Source: Falsiroseomonas sp044348345 (GTDB lineage Bacteria; Pseudomonadota; Alphaproteobacteria; Acetobacterales; Acetobacteraceae). From it: 18,056 nt of DNA. The position numbers were made by a program, and so were the translations under genes. The notes beneath the pieces are model-generated. The model made no database searches. It was given only the letters and a program-made list of their open reading frames with translations, and was not told the origin of the DNA. The stretch covers positions 1-18,056 of the forward strand of contig JBIKSZ010000052.1 in assembly GCA_044348345.1 (NCBI GenBank), written 5' to 3'. Shown here in pieces: positions 6,736 through 13,013 of the stretch (positions are counted from its first letter, which is position 1; every line of letters begins with the position of its first letter).

Positions 6736-8033
6736 CGCAGCCTCAGGCCGCGCTTGCGCCCATACATATCGGCATCCGCCTGCTCCATCAGGCTCGGCAT
6801 CTCGTCATCGGCGGAGGCCGGCGCGAGGCCCATGCTGGCGCGGACCAGCGGGCCCAGCTCGGGCTGGCCAGGCAGCGGGCCGGGCGCCCCGATCGGCGCG
6901 CAGCGCGCCCCGGCCTCCGCCAGATCTGCGCCCGGCAGCCAGAGGGCGAATTCATCCCCGCCGAGCCGCGCCGCCAGCTCGCCCGGGCGCAGCACCGCGG
7001 CCATGCGCGCCGCCAGCGCGCGGATCGCGTCGTCGCCGGTAGCATGGCCGTGCAGGTCGTTCAGCGCCTTCAGCCCATCCATGTCGAAGAAGGCGAGGAC
7101 CCCGTCGGGCCTGTGGCGGCGGCCGTCCGCCAGGGCCTCGGCGAAGCCGCGGCGGTTCAACAGCCCGGTGAGCGGGTCGGTGCGCGCGGCGCGGTCCAGC
7201 TCCCGCTGGCGCGCCGCCTCGGCCTGCAAGGCGGCCACTGAGGGGACCAGCGCGGCGAGCACGCCCAGATCCTCGGCATCCGGCGGCGGGTCCCGCCAGG
7301 CGGCCAGCGCCAGGCCCGGCGCGACCGGGACCAGGGCGAGCAGCCCTACGGCACGGGGTGTCGAATCCCACGGATCGGCCCGGTCGCACGGCGGCAGCTC
7401 GCCTGGCGTGCCGGCGGCGGCGGCGATGTGCCAGCCATCCTCGGCCGCCTCCAGCACCGCCGCGGCGCTGCACCCCAGTTCCGGCAGAATGCCGCCCAGC
7501 AGCGCATCGAGCGCGGAGGCGGCTTCCCCGCCCGCGGCGCGGCTCCGCTGGGCGGTGCCGAGCAGGCGGACCAGCGCCGTGGCGCTGCGGAGCGAGCGCG
7601 CGGTGGCGGCGAGCTGTGCTTCCTCCGCCGTCACATCCCGCCCGATGCCCCGCAGCCCGCCGCCCTCGACCGGCAGGGCGGCGAATTCCAGGCAGCGCAG
7701 CGTGCCATCGGCGGCGCGGAGCCAGGCGCGCAGGCCGCGCGGGAGACATTCGGGATCGAAGGGGTTGGTGGCGGGATTGGCCAGCAGCGCGGCAGCCTTG
7801 GTGCCCAGCAGCCGCTCCGCCGCATGGCCGAGCGGCCGGTCCGGGGCGAGGAAGGCGAAGCAGCCATCCGCATCCGTCTCGAACAGCAGCTCGGCGGCCA
7901 GCATCGCCAGGTCGCGCCAGCGCGCCCGGCTCTCGAGCAGGGCGGCGGCCAATGGCCAGGTCGCGCCCCGCGCCGCGGCCGGTGGGCTGGCGGCCGGCAG
8001 CAGGCAGGGTTCGGGCGGCGCGGCGAGGGTCAT
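6732..8033 (-). CDS. Diguanylate cyclase with PAS-like, GAF-like and GGDEF domains
   Basis: A 433-residue cytoplasmic signalling enzyme predicted to make cyclic di-GMP from two GTP. The N-terminal part (about 35-135) looks like a PAS sensor (LLFETDADGCFAFLAPDR, ending GIGRDVTAEE). The middle (about 140-275) resembles a GAF domain (LLGGILPELGCSAAAVLEAAEDGW). The C-terminus (284-433) is a GGDEF domain that starts RTDPLTGLLNRRGF, with metal ligand D317 in FFDMDG and an intact GGDEF at 358-362. The product-inhibition site, normally RxxD five residues before GGDEF, is RPGE here, so feedback inhibition may be weak. No membrane segment is visible. ATG 8033 gives the full domain set; only a weak GAGA precedes it. 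Its stop overlaps the DUF2336 start, and three GTTGAC repeats lie 36-78 bp upstream. Confidence 0.85.
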   Translation of the reverse strand: MTLAAPPEPCLLPAASPPAAARGATWPLAAALLESRARWRDLAMLAAELLFETDADGCFAFLAPDRPLGHAAERLLGTKAAALLANPATNPFDPECLPRGLRAWLRAADGTLRCLEFAALPVEGGGLRGIGRDVTAEEAQLAATARSLRSATALVRLLGTAQRSRAAGGEAASALDALLGGILPELGCSAAAVLEAAEDGWHIAAAAGTPGELPPCDRADPWDSTPRAVGLLALVPVAPGLALAAWRDPPPDAEDLGVLAALVPSVAALQAEAARQRELDRAARTDPLTGLLNRRGFAEALADGRRHRPDGVLAFFDMDGLKALNDLHGHATGDDAIRALAARMAAVLRPGELAARLGGDEFALWLPGADLAEAGARCAPIGAPGPLPGQPELGPLVRASMGLAPASADDEMPSLMEQADADMYGRKRGLRLR

Positions 8034-8068
8034 GCGTCTCAGAATGCCAGGAGAGAGTTAAAGGCCCC

Positions 8069-8111
8069 GTTGACGCCGCCCGTTGACCCCCTTGGGGCCG
8101 CTCGCGTTGAC
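8069..8111. promoter_or_regulatory. Triple GTTGAC direct repeat in the divergent GGDEF/dapD spacer
   Basis: GTTGAC occurs at 8069-8074, 8082-8087 and 8106-8111 inside a 157-bp divergent spacer. The third copy continues as TTGACA, a perfect sigma70 -35 hexamer pointing at dapD about 80 bp downstream, although the best -10 candidate at 17-bp spacing (CAAACC, 8130-8135) is poor. Leftward, a TTTAAC at 8055-8060 (minus strand) could be a -10 for the GGDEF operon, with the repeats as operators. Whether the repeats are promoters or a transcription-factor array cannot be told from sequence alone. Confidence 0.35.
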
Positions 8112-8190
8112 ACTTTCCTGGGGTGGTTCCAAACCCCCCGCCGGCCCTCGCGGCTTCCTTTTCCCCCTTCTCGCCAGGACACGCCCCCGC

Positions 8191-9039
8191 ATGGACAGGA
8201 CCGCGCTGCAGGCCCGCATCGAGGCCCTCTGGGCCCGCCGCGATACGCTCAACGCCCAGACCCAGGGCGCCGACCGCGCCGCGGTCGAGGAAGCGCTGGC
8301 CCTGCTCGATTCCGGCGCGGGCCGCGTCGCCGAGCCGGACGGGCCCAAGGGAGACGGGGGGGGCTGGAAGGTCAACCAGTGGCTGAAGCAGGCCGTGCTG
8401 ATGAGCTTCCGGCTGTCCGACAGCGCGCCGATGGACACCGCCGCCGGCGCCTATGACAAGGTGCCGCTGAAGTTCGAGGGCTGGGACGAGGCTCGCTTCA
8501 AGCAGGCCGGCTTCCGCGCCGTGCCGGGCGCCGTTGTTCGCCGCACCGCCTATATCGCGCCGAACGTGATCCTGATGCCGAGCTTCGTGAATCTCGGCGC
8601 CTATGTGGATTCCGGCACGATGGTGGACACCTGGGCCACCGTCGGCTCCTGCGCGCAGATCGGCAAGAATGTGCACCTCTCGGGCGGTGTGGGCATCGGC
8701 GGCGTTCTGGAGCCGCTGCAGGCCAACCCCGTCGTGATCGAGGATGACTGCTTCATCGGCGCCCGGTCCGAGGTGGTCGAAGGCGTGATCGTGGAACGCG
8801 GCGCGGTGCTGTCCATGGGCGTCTTCATCGGCGCCTCCACCAAGATCATCGACCGCGCGACGGGCGAGGTCTTCTATGGCCGCGTGCCGGCCTATTCGGT
8901 GGTGGTGCCCGGCTCGCTGCCCGGCAAGCCGCTGCCGGACGGTTCGCCGGGGCCGAGCCTCTATTGCGCGGTGATCGTGAAGCGCGTGGACGCGCAGACC
9001 CGCGCCAAGACCGCAATCAACGAGTTGCTGCGGGATTGA
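8191..9039 (+). CDS. dapD: 2,3,4,5-tetrahydropyridine-2,6-dicarboxylate N-succinyltransferase
   Basis: Transfers succinyl from succinyl-CoA to tetrahydrodipicolinate in the succinylase branch of diaminopimelate/lysine synthesis, in the cytoplasm. The 282-residue length matches the family (about 275). The N-terminal helical domain includes WLKQAVLMSFRL (about 64-75). It is followed by the left-handed beta-helix of hexapeptide repeats (RTAYIAPNVILMPSFVNLGA onward), the conserved VDTWATVGSCAQIG segment and GGVGIGGVLEP, and the C-terminal substrate segment YSVVVPGSLPG. ATG 8191 was chosen because family similarity begins MDRTALQARIEALW; an in-frame upstream extension to 8083 has none. CAGGAC is the likely ribosome site. 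dapE follows on the same strand after a 217-bp spacer that holds a palindromic repeat pair. Confidence 0.95.
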   Translation: MDRTALQARIEALWARRDTLNAQTQGADRAAVEEALALLDSGAGRVAEPDGPKGDGGGWKVNQWLKQAVLMSFRLSDSAPMDTAAGAYDKVPLKFEGWDEARFKQAGFRAVPGAVVRRTAYIAPNVILMPSFVNLGAYVDSGTMVDTWATVGSCAQIGKNVHLSGGVGIGGVLEPLQANPVVIEDDCFIGARSEVVEGVIVERGAVLSMGVFIGASTKIIDRATGEVFYGRVPAYSVVVPGSLPGKPLPDGSPGPSLYCAVIVKRVDAQTRAKTAINELLRD

Positions 9040-9074
9040 GGGGGGTGCCCGAAGCTTCCCCCGCCCGTCCCGTT

Positions 9075-9098
9075 CCCTCCCCCGCCTGCGGGGGAGGG
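9075..9098. repeat. REP-like palindrome, left arm of the dapD-dapE spacer element
   Basis: CCCTCCCCCGC (9075-9085) and GCGGGGGAGGG (9088-9098) form a perfect 11-bp stem with a CT loop, followed by TCAGGGTGGGGGTGC. The stem is the same as that at 84-107. It lies 35 bp after the dapD stop and could also serve as a 3' stabiliser or weak terminator for dapD (inference). Confidence 0.75.
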
Positions 9099-9204
9099 TC
9101 AGGGTGGGGGTGCTTCGTTGCGCGCGCCCTGATCCTCGCACGCCGACCGTTTTCGCAAGCCCACCATCTGCGTACGCCCGCCAACATTCGCACCCCCACC
9201 CCAA

Positions 9205-9229
9205 CCCTCCCCCGCATTGCGGGGGAGGG
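9205..9229. repeat. REP-like palindrome, right arm of the dapD-dapE spacer element
   Basis: CCCTCCCCCGC (9205-9215), loop ATT, and GCGGGGGAGGG (9219-9229) form a perfect 11-bp stem, preceded by GCACCCCCACCCCAA. The stem ends 27 bp upstream of the dapE ATG. Confidence 0.75.
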
Positions 9230-9256
9230 AGTTGCATCGCTGATGAGCAGGCGAGC

Positions 9257-10396
9257 ATGACCACCAACCCCATCCCCCTCGCCCAGGCGCTGATCCGCTG
9301 CCGGTCCGTCACGCCGACCGATGATGGCGCGCTCGATGTGGTGCAGCGCGCGCTCGAGCCCCTCGGCTTCGCCTGCACGCGGCTCGTCTTCGGGCCGGAC
9401 GATTATCGGGTGGACAACCTCTTCGCCCGGCGCGGCACCGGCGCGCCGCATCTCTGCTACGCCGGCCACACCGATGTGGTGCCACCCGGCGACCTCGCTG
9501 CCTGGCGCGACGATCCCTTCGCGGGCGTGGTGCGCGATGGCGTGCTCTATGGCCGCGGCGCCTGCGACATGAAGGGCGGCGTCGCTGCCTTCATCGCCGG
9601 CCTCACCGATTTCCTCGCCGCCCATCCCGACCACCCTGGCTCCATCTCGCTGCTGATCACCGGCGACGAAGAAGCGCGCAGCGTGGATGGCACGGCGAAG
9701 GTGCTGGAGTGGATGGCGGCCAACGGCCAGCTCCCCGACATGGCGCTGGTGGGCGAGCCGACCTCGCGCGCCGAACTCGGCGACATCATCAAGATCGGCC
9801 GCCGCGGCAGCCTGACGGCGCGCGTCACGGTGGAGGGCGTGCAGGGCCACAGCGCCTATCCCGCCAAGGCCGACAACCCGATCCACCGCCTGGTCGCGGC
9901 GCTGGCCCCGCTGCTCGCCGCGCCGCTCGACAATGGCAGCGCGCATTTCCCGCCCTCGACGCTGCAAGTGACGGGCTTCGACGTCGGCAATGCGGCATCC
10001 AACGTCATCCCTGGCGCGGCGCGGGCGATGCTCAACATCCGCTTCAACGACCACCACACCAGCGCGCAACTGACCGAGCGCCTGCACGCCGCCTTCCGCG
10101 CCGCCGGCGCGCGCTACCAGCTCGACGCCGAATGCTCGGGCGAGAGTTTTCTGACGTCGCCCGGCCCCTTCGTGGATGCGCTGTCGCGCGCCATTGTTCG
10201 GGCCACGGGCGTGACGCCGACGCTCGACACCGGCGGTGGCACATCCGATGCGCGCTTCATCGCGCGCTACTGCCCGGTGGCGGAATTCGGCGCCGTCGGC
10301 GCAGCACTGCACCAGGTGAATGAGCACGCGCCGGTCGAGGAGCTTCATCGCCTCGCCGGCACCTATCGCGCGATCCTTGAGGAGATCCTGCTCTGA
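9257..10396 (+). CDS. dapE: Succinyl-diaminopimelate desuccinylase
   Basis: A zinc-dependent M20-family amidohydrolase that removes succinate from N-succinyl-LL-diaminopimelate, giving LL-DAP for lysine and peptidoglycan. The 379 residues match the family (E. coli about 375). Metal and catalytic residues are all visible: H71 and D73 in GHTDVVPPGD, D104 in GRGACDMKGG, E138/E139 in TGDEE, a further acidic ligand in VGEPTS, and H352 in LHQVNE. The dimerisation/lid region includes GRRGSLTARVTVEGVQGHSAYP. ATG 9257 was chosen because similarity begins MTTNPIPLAQALIR; the upstream in-frame extension reads through the palindromic repeat. The ribosome site (GCAGGCGAG) is weak. The next gene starts 20 nt after the stop, so dapD, dapE and the two genes that follow probably form one unit. 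Confidence 0.96.
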   Translation: MTTNPIPLAQALIRCRSVTPTDDGALDVVQRALEPLGFACTRLVFGPDDYRVDNLFARRGTGAPHLCYAGHTDVVPPGDLAAWRDDPFAGVVRDGVLYGRGACDMKGGVAAFIAGLTDFLAAHPDHPGSISLLITGDEEARSVDGTAKVLEWMAANGQLPDMALVGEPTSRAELGDIIKIGRRGSLTARVTVEGVQGHSAYPAKADNPIHRLVAALAPLLAAPLDNGSAHFPPSTLQVTGFDVGNAASNVIPGAARAMLNIRFNDHHTSAQLTERLHAAFRAAGARYQLDAECSGESFLTSPGPFVDALSRAIVRATGVTPTLDTGGGTSDARFIARYCPVAEFGAVGAALHQVNEHAPVEELHRLAGTYRAILEEILL

Positions 10397-10416
10397 GCGG
10401 CGCAGCCCCGCCTTCG

Positions 10417-10983
10417 ATGCGCGACGTGATCGTGGCGGGGATTGCCAGCGCGCTGCTGTTCGCCCGCGCCAAGCCGCAGGGCGTGGCGCTGGTCGAGACG
10501 ACGCCTGAGGGCGCTTGGCGGTCCTTCGCAGCGGCGCTGATCTGCCTGCCCGCGCTGCTCGCCATCCGCTTCCTGGCCTGGGCGAGCTTCGGCGCGCCGG
10601 AGGGCGGTGTGCTGCGCGCCCTGATCGCGGAGACGACGGCCTATGCGATCGCCTGGGCCGGCTTCGCGCTGCTCTCCCTGCCATTGGCCCAGGCCTGGGG
10701 GCAGGCGGCGGCCTGGCCGCGCTTCATCGCCGCCTGGAACTGGACCAACATCGTCCAGTACGGGCTGATGCTGGCGCTGACCGTGCCGGCGGCGCTCGGC
10801 CTGCCGCCATCCGTCGTGCAGGTGCTGACATTGCTCGGCATTTCCTACGCGCTCTGGCTGGAATGGTTCGTCACGCGCCACGCGCTGGGTGTGGATGGCG
10901 GCAAGGCGGCGGCGGTGGTCGGGCTCGATCTCGCGCTCGGCCTGTTTCTGGCGGGCTTGATCCGTAACTTGTCGGGGGGATGA
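10417..10983 (+). CDS. Hypothetical polytopic membrane protein in the dap operon
   Basis: I do not recognise a specific family. The 188-residue product has about five hydrophobic segments (roughly 36-55, 72-92, 112-128, 133-152 and 164-184), a short polar N-terminus and no signal peptide, so it should sit in the inner membrane. Tryptophans cluster near predicted interfaces (AWNWTNIVQYG near 106-116, LWLEWFV near 147-152). The size and helix layout resemble small Yip1-like or other uncharacterised alphaproteobacterial membrane proteins, but I cannot confirm any of these. It starts 20 nt after dapE, and its TGA overlaps the next gene's ATG (ATGA at 10980-10983), which implies translational coupling to the Ldh-family oxidoreductase. 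Function unknown. Confidence 0.75.
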   Translation: MRDVIVAGIASALLFARAKPQGVALVETTPEGAWRSFAAALICLPALLAIRFLAWASFGAPEGGVLRALIAETTAYAIAWAGFALLSLPLAQAWGQAAAWPRFIAAWNWTNIVQYGLMLALTVPAALGLPPSVVQVLTLLGISYALWLEWFVTRHALGVDGGKAAAVVGLDLALGLFLAGLIRNLSGG

Positions 10984-12029
10984 GCATGGCCGAGCGCCAC
11001 GATGCCAGGGCGCTGATGCGCTTCGCCGAAGCCTGCGGCCGCGCCGCGGGGCTGGAGGAGGCGAAGGCGCGCGACGTCGCCGAGGTGCTGGTCGAGGGCG
11101 ATTTGATGGGCCACGACACGCATGGCCTCGGCCTGTTGACGCCCTATCTGGATGCGGCGGCGTCCGGCGACATGCGCGGCACTGGGGAGCCGGAGGTGCT
11201 CTCCTCGACCCCCGTCGTGCAGGCCTGGGATGGGCGGAAGCTGCCCGGGCCCTGGCTGGTGCGCCGCGCGATCGCGCAAGCCGAGACGGCGGCGCAGGCC
11301 TTCGGGCTCGGCGCGGTCAGCATCGCGCAGAGCCACCATATCGCGGCACTCGCGGCCTATGGGCCGGCGGTGGCGGCGAAGGGGCTGATGCTGGTGCTGA
11401 CCTGCTCGGACCCGGCCACGGCCTCGGTCGCGCCCTGGGGTGGGACGCGGCGGGTGATCACGCCCAATCCGCTGGCCGCTGCCTGGCCGACGCCAGCCGG
11501 GCCGGTGATCCTCGACGTGTCCATGTCCATCACGACGAATGGCATGACCGGGCGGCGCCGGGCGGAGGGCACGCGGTTTCCGGGCAACTGGCTACTGGAT
11601 GGCGCGGGCAACCCGACCGACGACCCGAACGCCTTCTGGGGCGAACCCGCCGGGACGCTGCTGCCGCTGGGCGGCATGGAGGCCGGCCATAAGGGCTTCG
11701 CGCTGGGCCTGCTGGTGGAGGCGCTGACGAGCGGCCTTGCGGGCGTCGGCCGCGCCGCCGAGCCCAAGGGCTGGGGCGCCAGCGTCTTCGTGCTGGTGCT
11801 GGACCCGCAAAAATTCGGGGGCGCGGAGCGCTTCCTGGCTGAGAGCGGCTGGATGGCGAAGGCCGTGCGGGAGAACCCGCCGCGGCCTGGCTTCGACGCC
11901 GCGCGCCTGCCCGGGGATGGTGCGATGGCGCGCCGGGCGAAGGCACTGGCCGAGGGCGTCGCCCTTCACCCGGCGATCCCGCCGGCGCTGGCCAAGCTCG
12001 CCGCCCGCTACGGCCTCACCCCTCCCTGA
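10980..12029 (+). CDS. Ldh_2-family NAD(P)-dependent oxidoreductase (malate/L-lactate dehydrogenase-like or cyclic-imine reductase)
   Basis: A 349-residue member of the malate/L-lactate dehydrogenase family (PF02615 type), which is unrelated to classical LDH. The family includes ureidoglycolate dehydrogenase, sulfolactate dehydrogenase and piperideine/pyrroline-2-carboxylate reductases. Visible family motifs are GHDTHGLG (44-51), SHHIAALAAY (118-127, where other members have SNHFGALGYY), TPNPLAAAWPT (161-171), LDVSMS (178-183) and GGMEAGHKGFALGLLVEAL (from 231). It lies after dapE and a membrane protein, with which it shares an ATGA overlap. A second in-frame ATG at 10986 has better spacing from the GGGGGA tract and may be the real start. 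The substrate cannot be assigned: a cyclic-imine role would suit both the dap neighbours and the hydroxyproline-like cluster, but this is inference. A cluster of hairpins follows the stop. Confidence 0.8.
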   Translation: MSMAERHDARALMRFAEACGRAAGLEEAKARDVAEVLVEGDLMGHDTHGLGLLTPYLDAAASGDMRGTGEPEVLSSTPVVQAWDGRKLPGPWLVRRAIAQAETAAQAFGLGAVSIAQSHHIAALAAYGPAVAAKGLMLVLTCSDPATASVAPWGGTRRVITPNPLAAAWPTPAGPVILDVSMSITTNGMTGRRRAEGTRFPGNWLLDGAGNPTDDPNAFWGEPAGTLLPLGGMEAGHKGFALGLLVEALTSGLAGVGRAAEPKGWGASVFVLVLDPQKFGGAERFLAESGWMAKAVRENPPRPGFDAARLPGDGAMARRAKALAEGVALHPAIPPALAKLAARYGLTPP

Positions 12030-12043
12030 CCCTCGATCTCCCT

Positions 12044-12111
12044 CTCCCCCCCGACGGGGGGAGGTCAGACGCATGGCGTCTGACGCCAGAGTTGGGGCGG
12101 CCTGCCGCCCC
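12044..12111. repeat. Cluster of three perfect hairpins between convergent genes; possible bidirectional terminator
   Basis: Fifteen bases after the Ldh-family stop, three inverted repeats follow one another: CTCCCCCC-CGAC-GGGGGGAG (12044-12063), TCAGACGC-ATG-GCGTCTGA (12065-12083) and GGGGCGG-CCTG-CCGCCCC (12094-12111). All stems are perfect (8, 8 and 7 bp). No long U tract follows, so classical intrinsic termination is uncertain. The layout resembles a mobile intergenic repeat but is not the same family as the 84-207 and 9075-9229 elements. The position between two converging transcripts suits a shared transcript end. Confidence 0.55.
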
Positions 12112-12144
12112 TTATGCAGGCTGGTCGGGGTGAGGGGGGGGGCA

Positions 12145-12192
12145 CAACGTGAACATTCTTCCCTTAACGATTTGTTCCCATTAAGTTCCAGG
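12145..12192. promoter_or_regulatory. AT-richer island with a GTTC-N7-GTTC motif (possible LexA box)
   Basis: In a very GC-rich window, this stretch is conspicuously AT-rich. It holds GTTC-CCATTAA-GTTC at 12174-12188, which matches the alphaproteobacterial SOS-box pattern GTTC-N7-GTTC. CTTAA (12163-12167) and TTAAG (12181-12185) flank part of it. It lies downstream of two convergent genes, so it has no obvious target; a small RNA or unannotated transcript would be needed. A chance match somewhere in 18 kb is not improbable. Confidence 0.25.
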
Positions 12193-12248
12193 CCGCCAAG
12201 CCGCTCCACCCCAGGCAATTTGTCCGAAGCCGGCATCGCGCCGCGCGC

Positions 12249-13013
12249 TCACACCCAATCGGGCTCCGGCGCGTAGCGGGCAAAGCGGAAGACCAGGCCC
12301 TCGGGCGGGGCGGTCTGGCCGGATTTGCTGCGGTCCCGCCCATCCAGCAGCTGCCGCGGCCAGGTGACCGGCCGGCGGCCGAAGCCGACCTCGACCAGAG
12401 TGCCGACCAAATTGCGGACCTGGTGATGCAGGAAGCTGCGGGCTTCCGCGGTGATCAGCACCTCCTCGCCGAAGCGCGCGACGTCCAGCCGGTCGAGCGT
12501 GCGCAGCGCCGATTTCGCCTGGCAGGACGCCGCCCGGAAGGCGGAGAAATCATGCTTGCCGAGCAGCATCTGCGCCGCCTCGTGCATCGCCGCCGCATCC
12601 AGCCGGCGCTTCACATGCCAGAGCCGCCCGGCCTCGATCGCCGGGCGGGCGGAGCGGTTGGCGATGCGATAGAGATAGCCGCGCCCGATGCAGGTGAAGC
12701 GGGCCGACCAATCATCCGCCACGCGCGCGCAGGCCACCGCGACGACCGGGTGCGGCGCGGTGCGGGCGTTGATCGCCTCCCGCACGCGTTCGGGGGGCAG
12801 GTCGGCGGCGAGCAGCAGGTCCACCACCTGGCCTTCGGCATGCACGCCCGCATCAGTGCGCCCGGCGGCGGTGACCAGCGGGACCTCGCCGCCATTGAGC
12901 GGGGCTGCCGCTTCCTCGACCACCTGCTGGATCGAGAGCAGCCCCTCCGGCTGGCGCTGCCAGCCGACGAAGGGCGTGCCGTCATATTCGAGCTTCAGCG
13001 CGTAGCGCGGCAT
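12249..13013 (-). CDS. truA: tRNA pseudouridine(38-40) synthase
   Basis: Isomerises uridines 38-40 in the anticodon stem-loop of several tRNAs. The 254-residue protein starts MPRYALKLEYDGTPFVGWQRQ, the standard TruA N-terminus. It has the catalytic aspartate D54 in GRTDAGVHA, the tRNA-binding segment ARFTCIGRGYLYRI, the KHDFSAFRA motif, and the C-terminal SFLHHQVRNLVGTLVEVGFGR. The start at 13013 is set by this similarity; longer upstream frames are fmt shadow. Its ATG overlaps the fmt TGA as TGATG, so ribosomes finishing fmt probably reinitiate here. It is the last gene of the minus-strand def-fmt-truA unit, and a 219-bp convergent spacer follows it. Confidence 0.96.
   Translation of the reverse strand: MPRYALKLEYDGTPFVGWQRQPEGLLSIQQVVEEAAAPLNGGEVPLVTAAGRTDAGVHAEGQVVDLLLAADLPPERVREAINARTAPHPVVAVACARVADDWSARFTCIGRGYLYRIANRSARPAIEAGRLWHVKRRLDAAAMHEAAQMLLGKHDFSAFRAASCQAKSALRTLDRLDVARFGEEVLITAEARSFLHHQVRNLVGTLVEVGFGRRPVTWPRQLLDGRDRSKSGQTAPPEGLVFRFARYAPEPDWV

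Larger units (their letters stand above)
9075..9229. repeat. Inverted pair of REP-like palindromes flanking a repeat core
   Basis: The 155-bp element has the same 11-bp palindrome at each end (9075-9098 and 9205-9229) in mirror arrangement. GGGTGGGGGTGC (9102-9113) on the left matches GCACCCCCACCC (9190-9201) on the right as its reverse complement. Between them, 9122-9141 is the reverse complement of the core at 118-137 with one mismatch. This resembles a BIME or MITE-like unit: paired palindromes with a short core and no coding capacity. It ends 27 bp before the dapE start, so it probably lies in the dapD-dapE transcript and could alter their relative expression. Confidence 0.7.

Noticed and set aside
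6952..9378. An 808-codon minus-strand frame spanning the GGDEF gene, dapD and the start of dapE
   Set aside because: It crosses three well-supported genes and a repeat, and its product is Arg/Gly-rich with no recognisable motif.
12163..12185. CtrA binding site from the two TTAA blocks in the AT-rich island
   Set aside because: The TTAA blocks are 13 bp apart, whereas the known CtrA site needs a 7-bp spacer.
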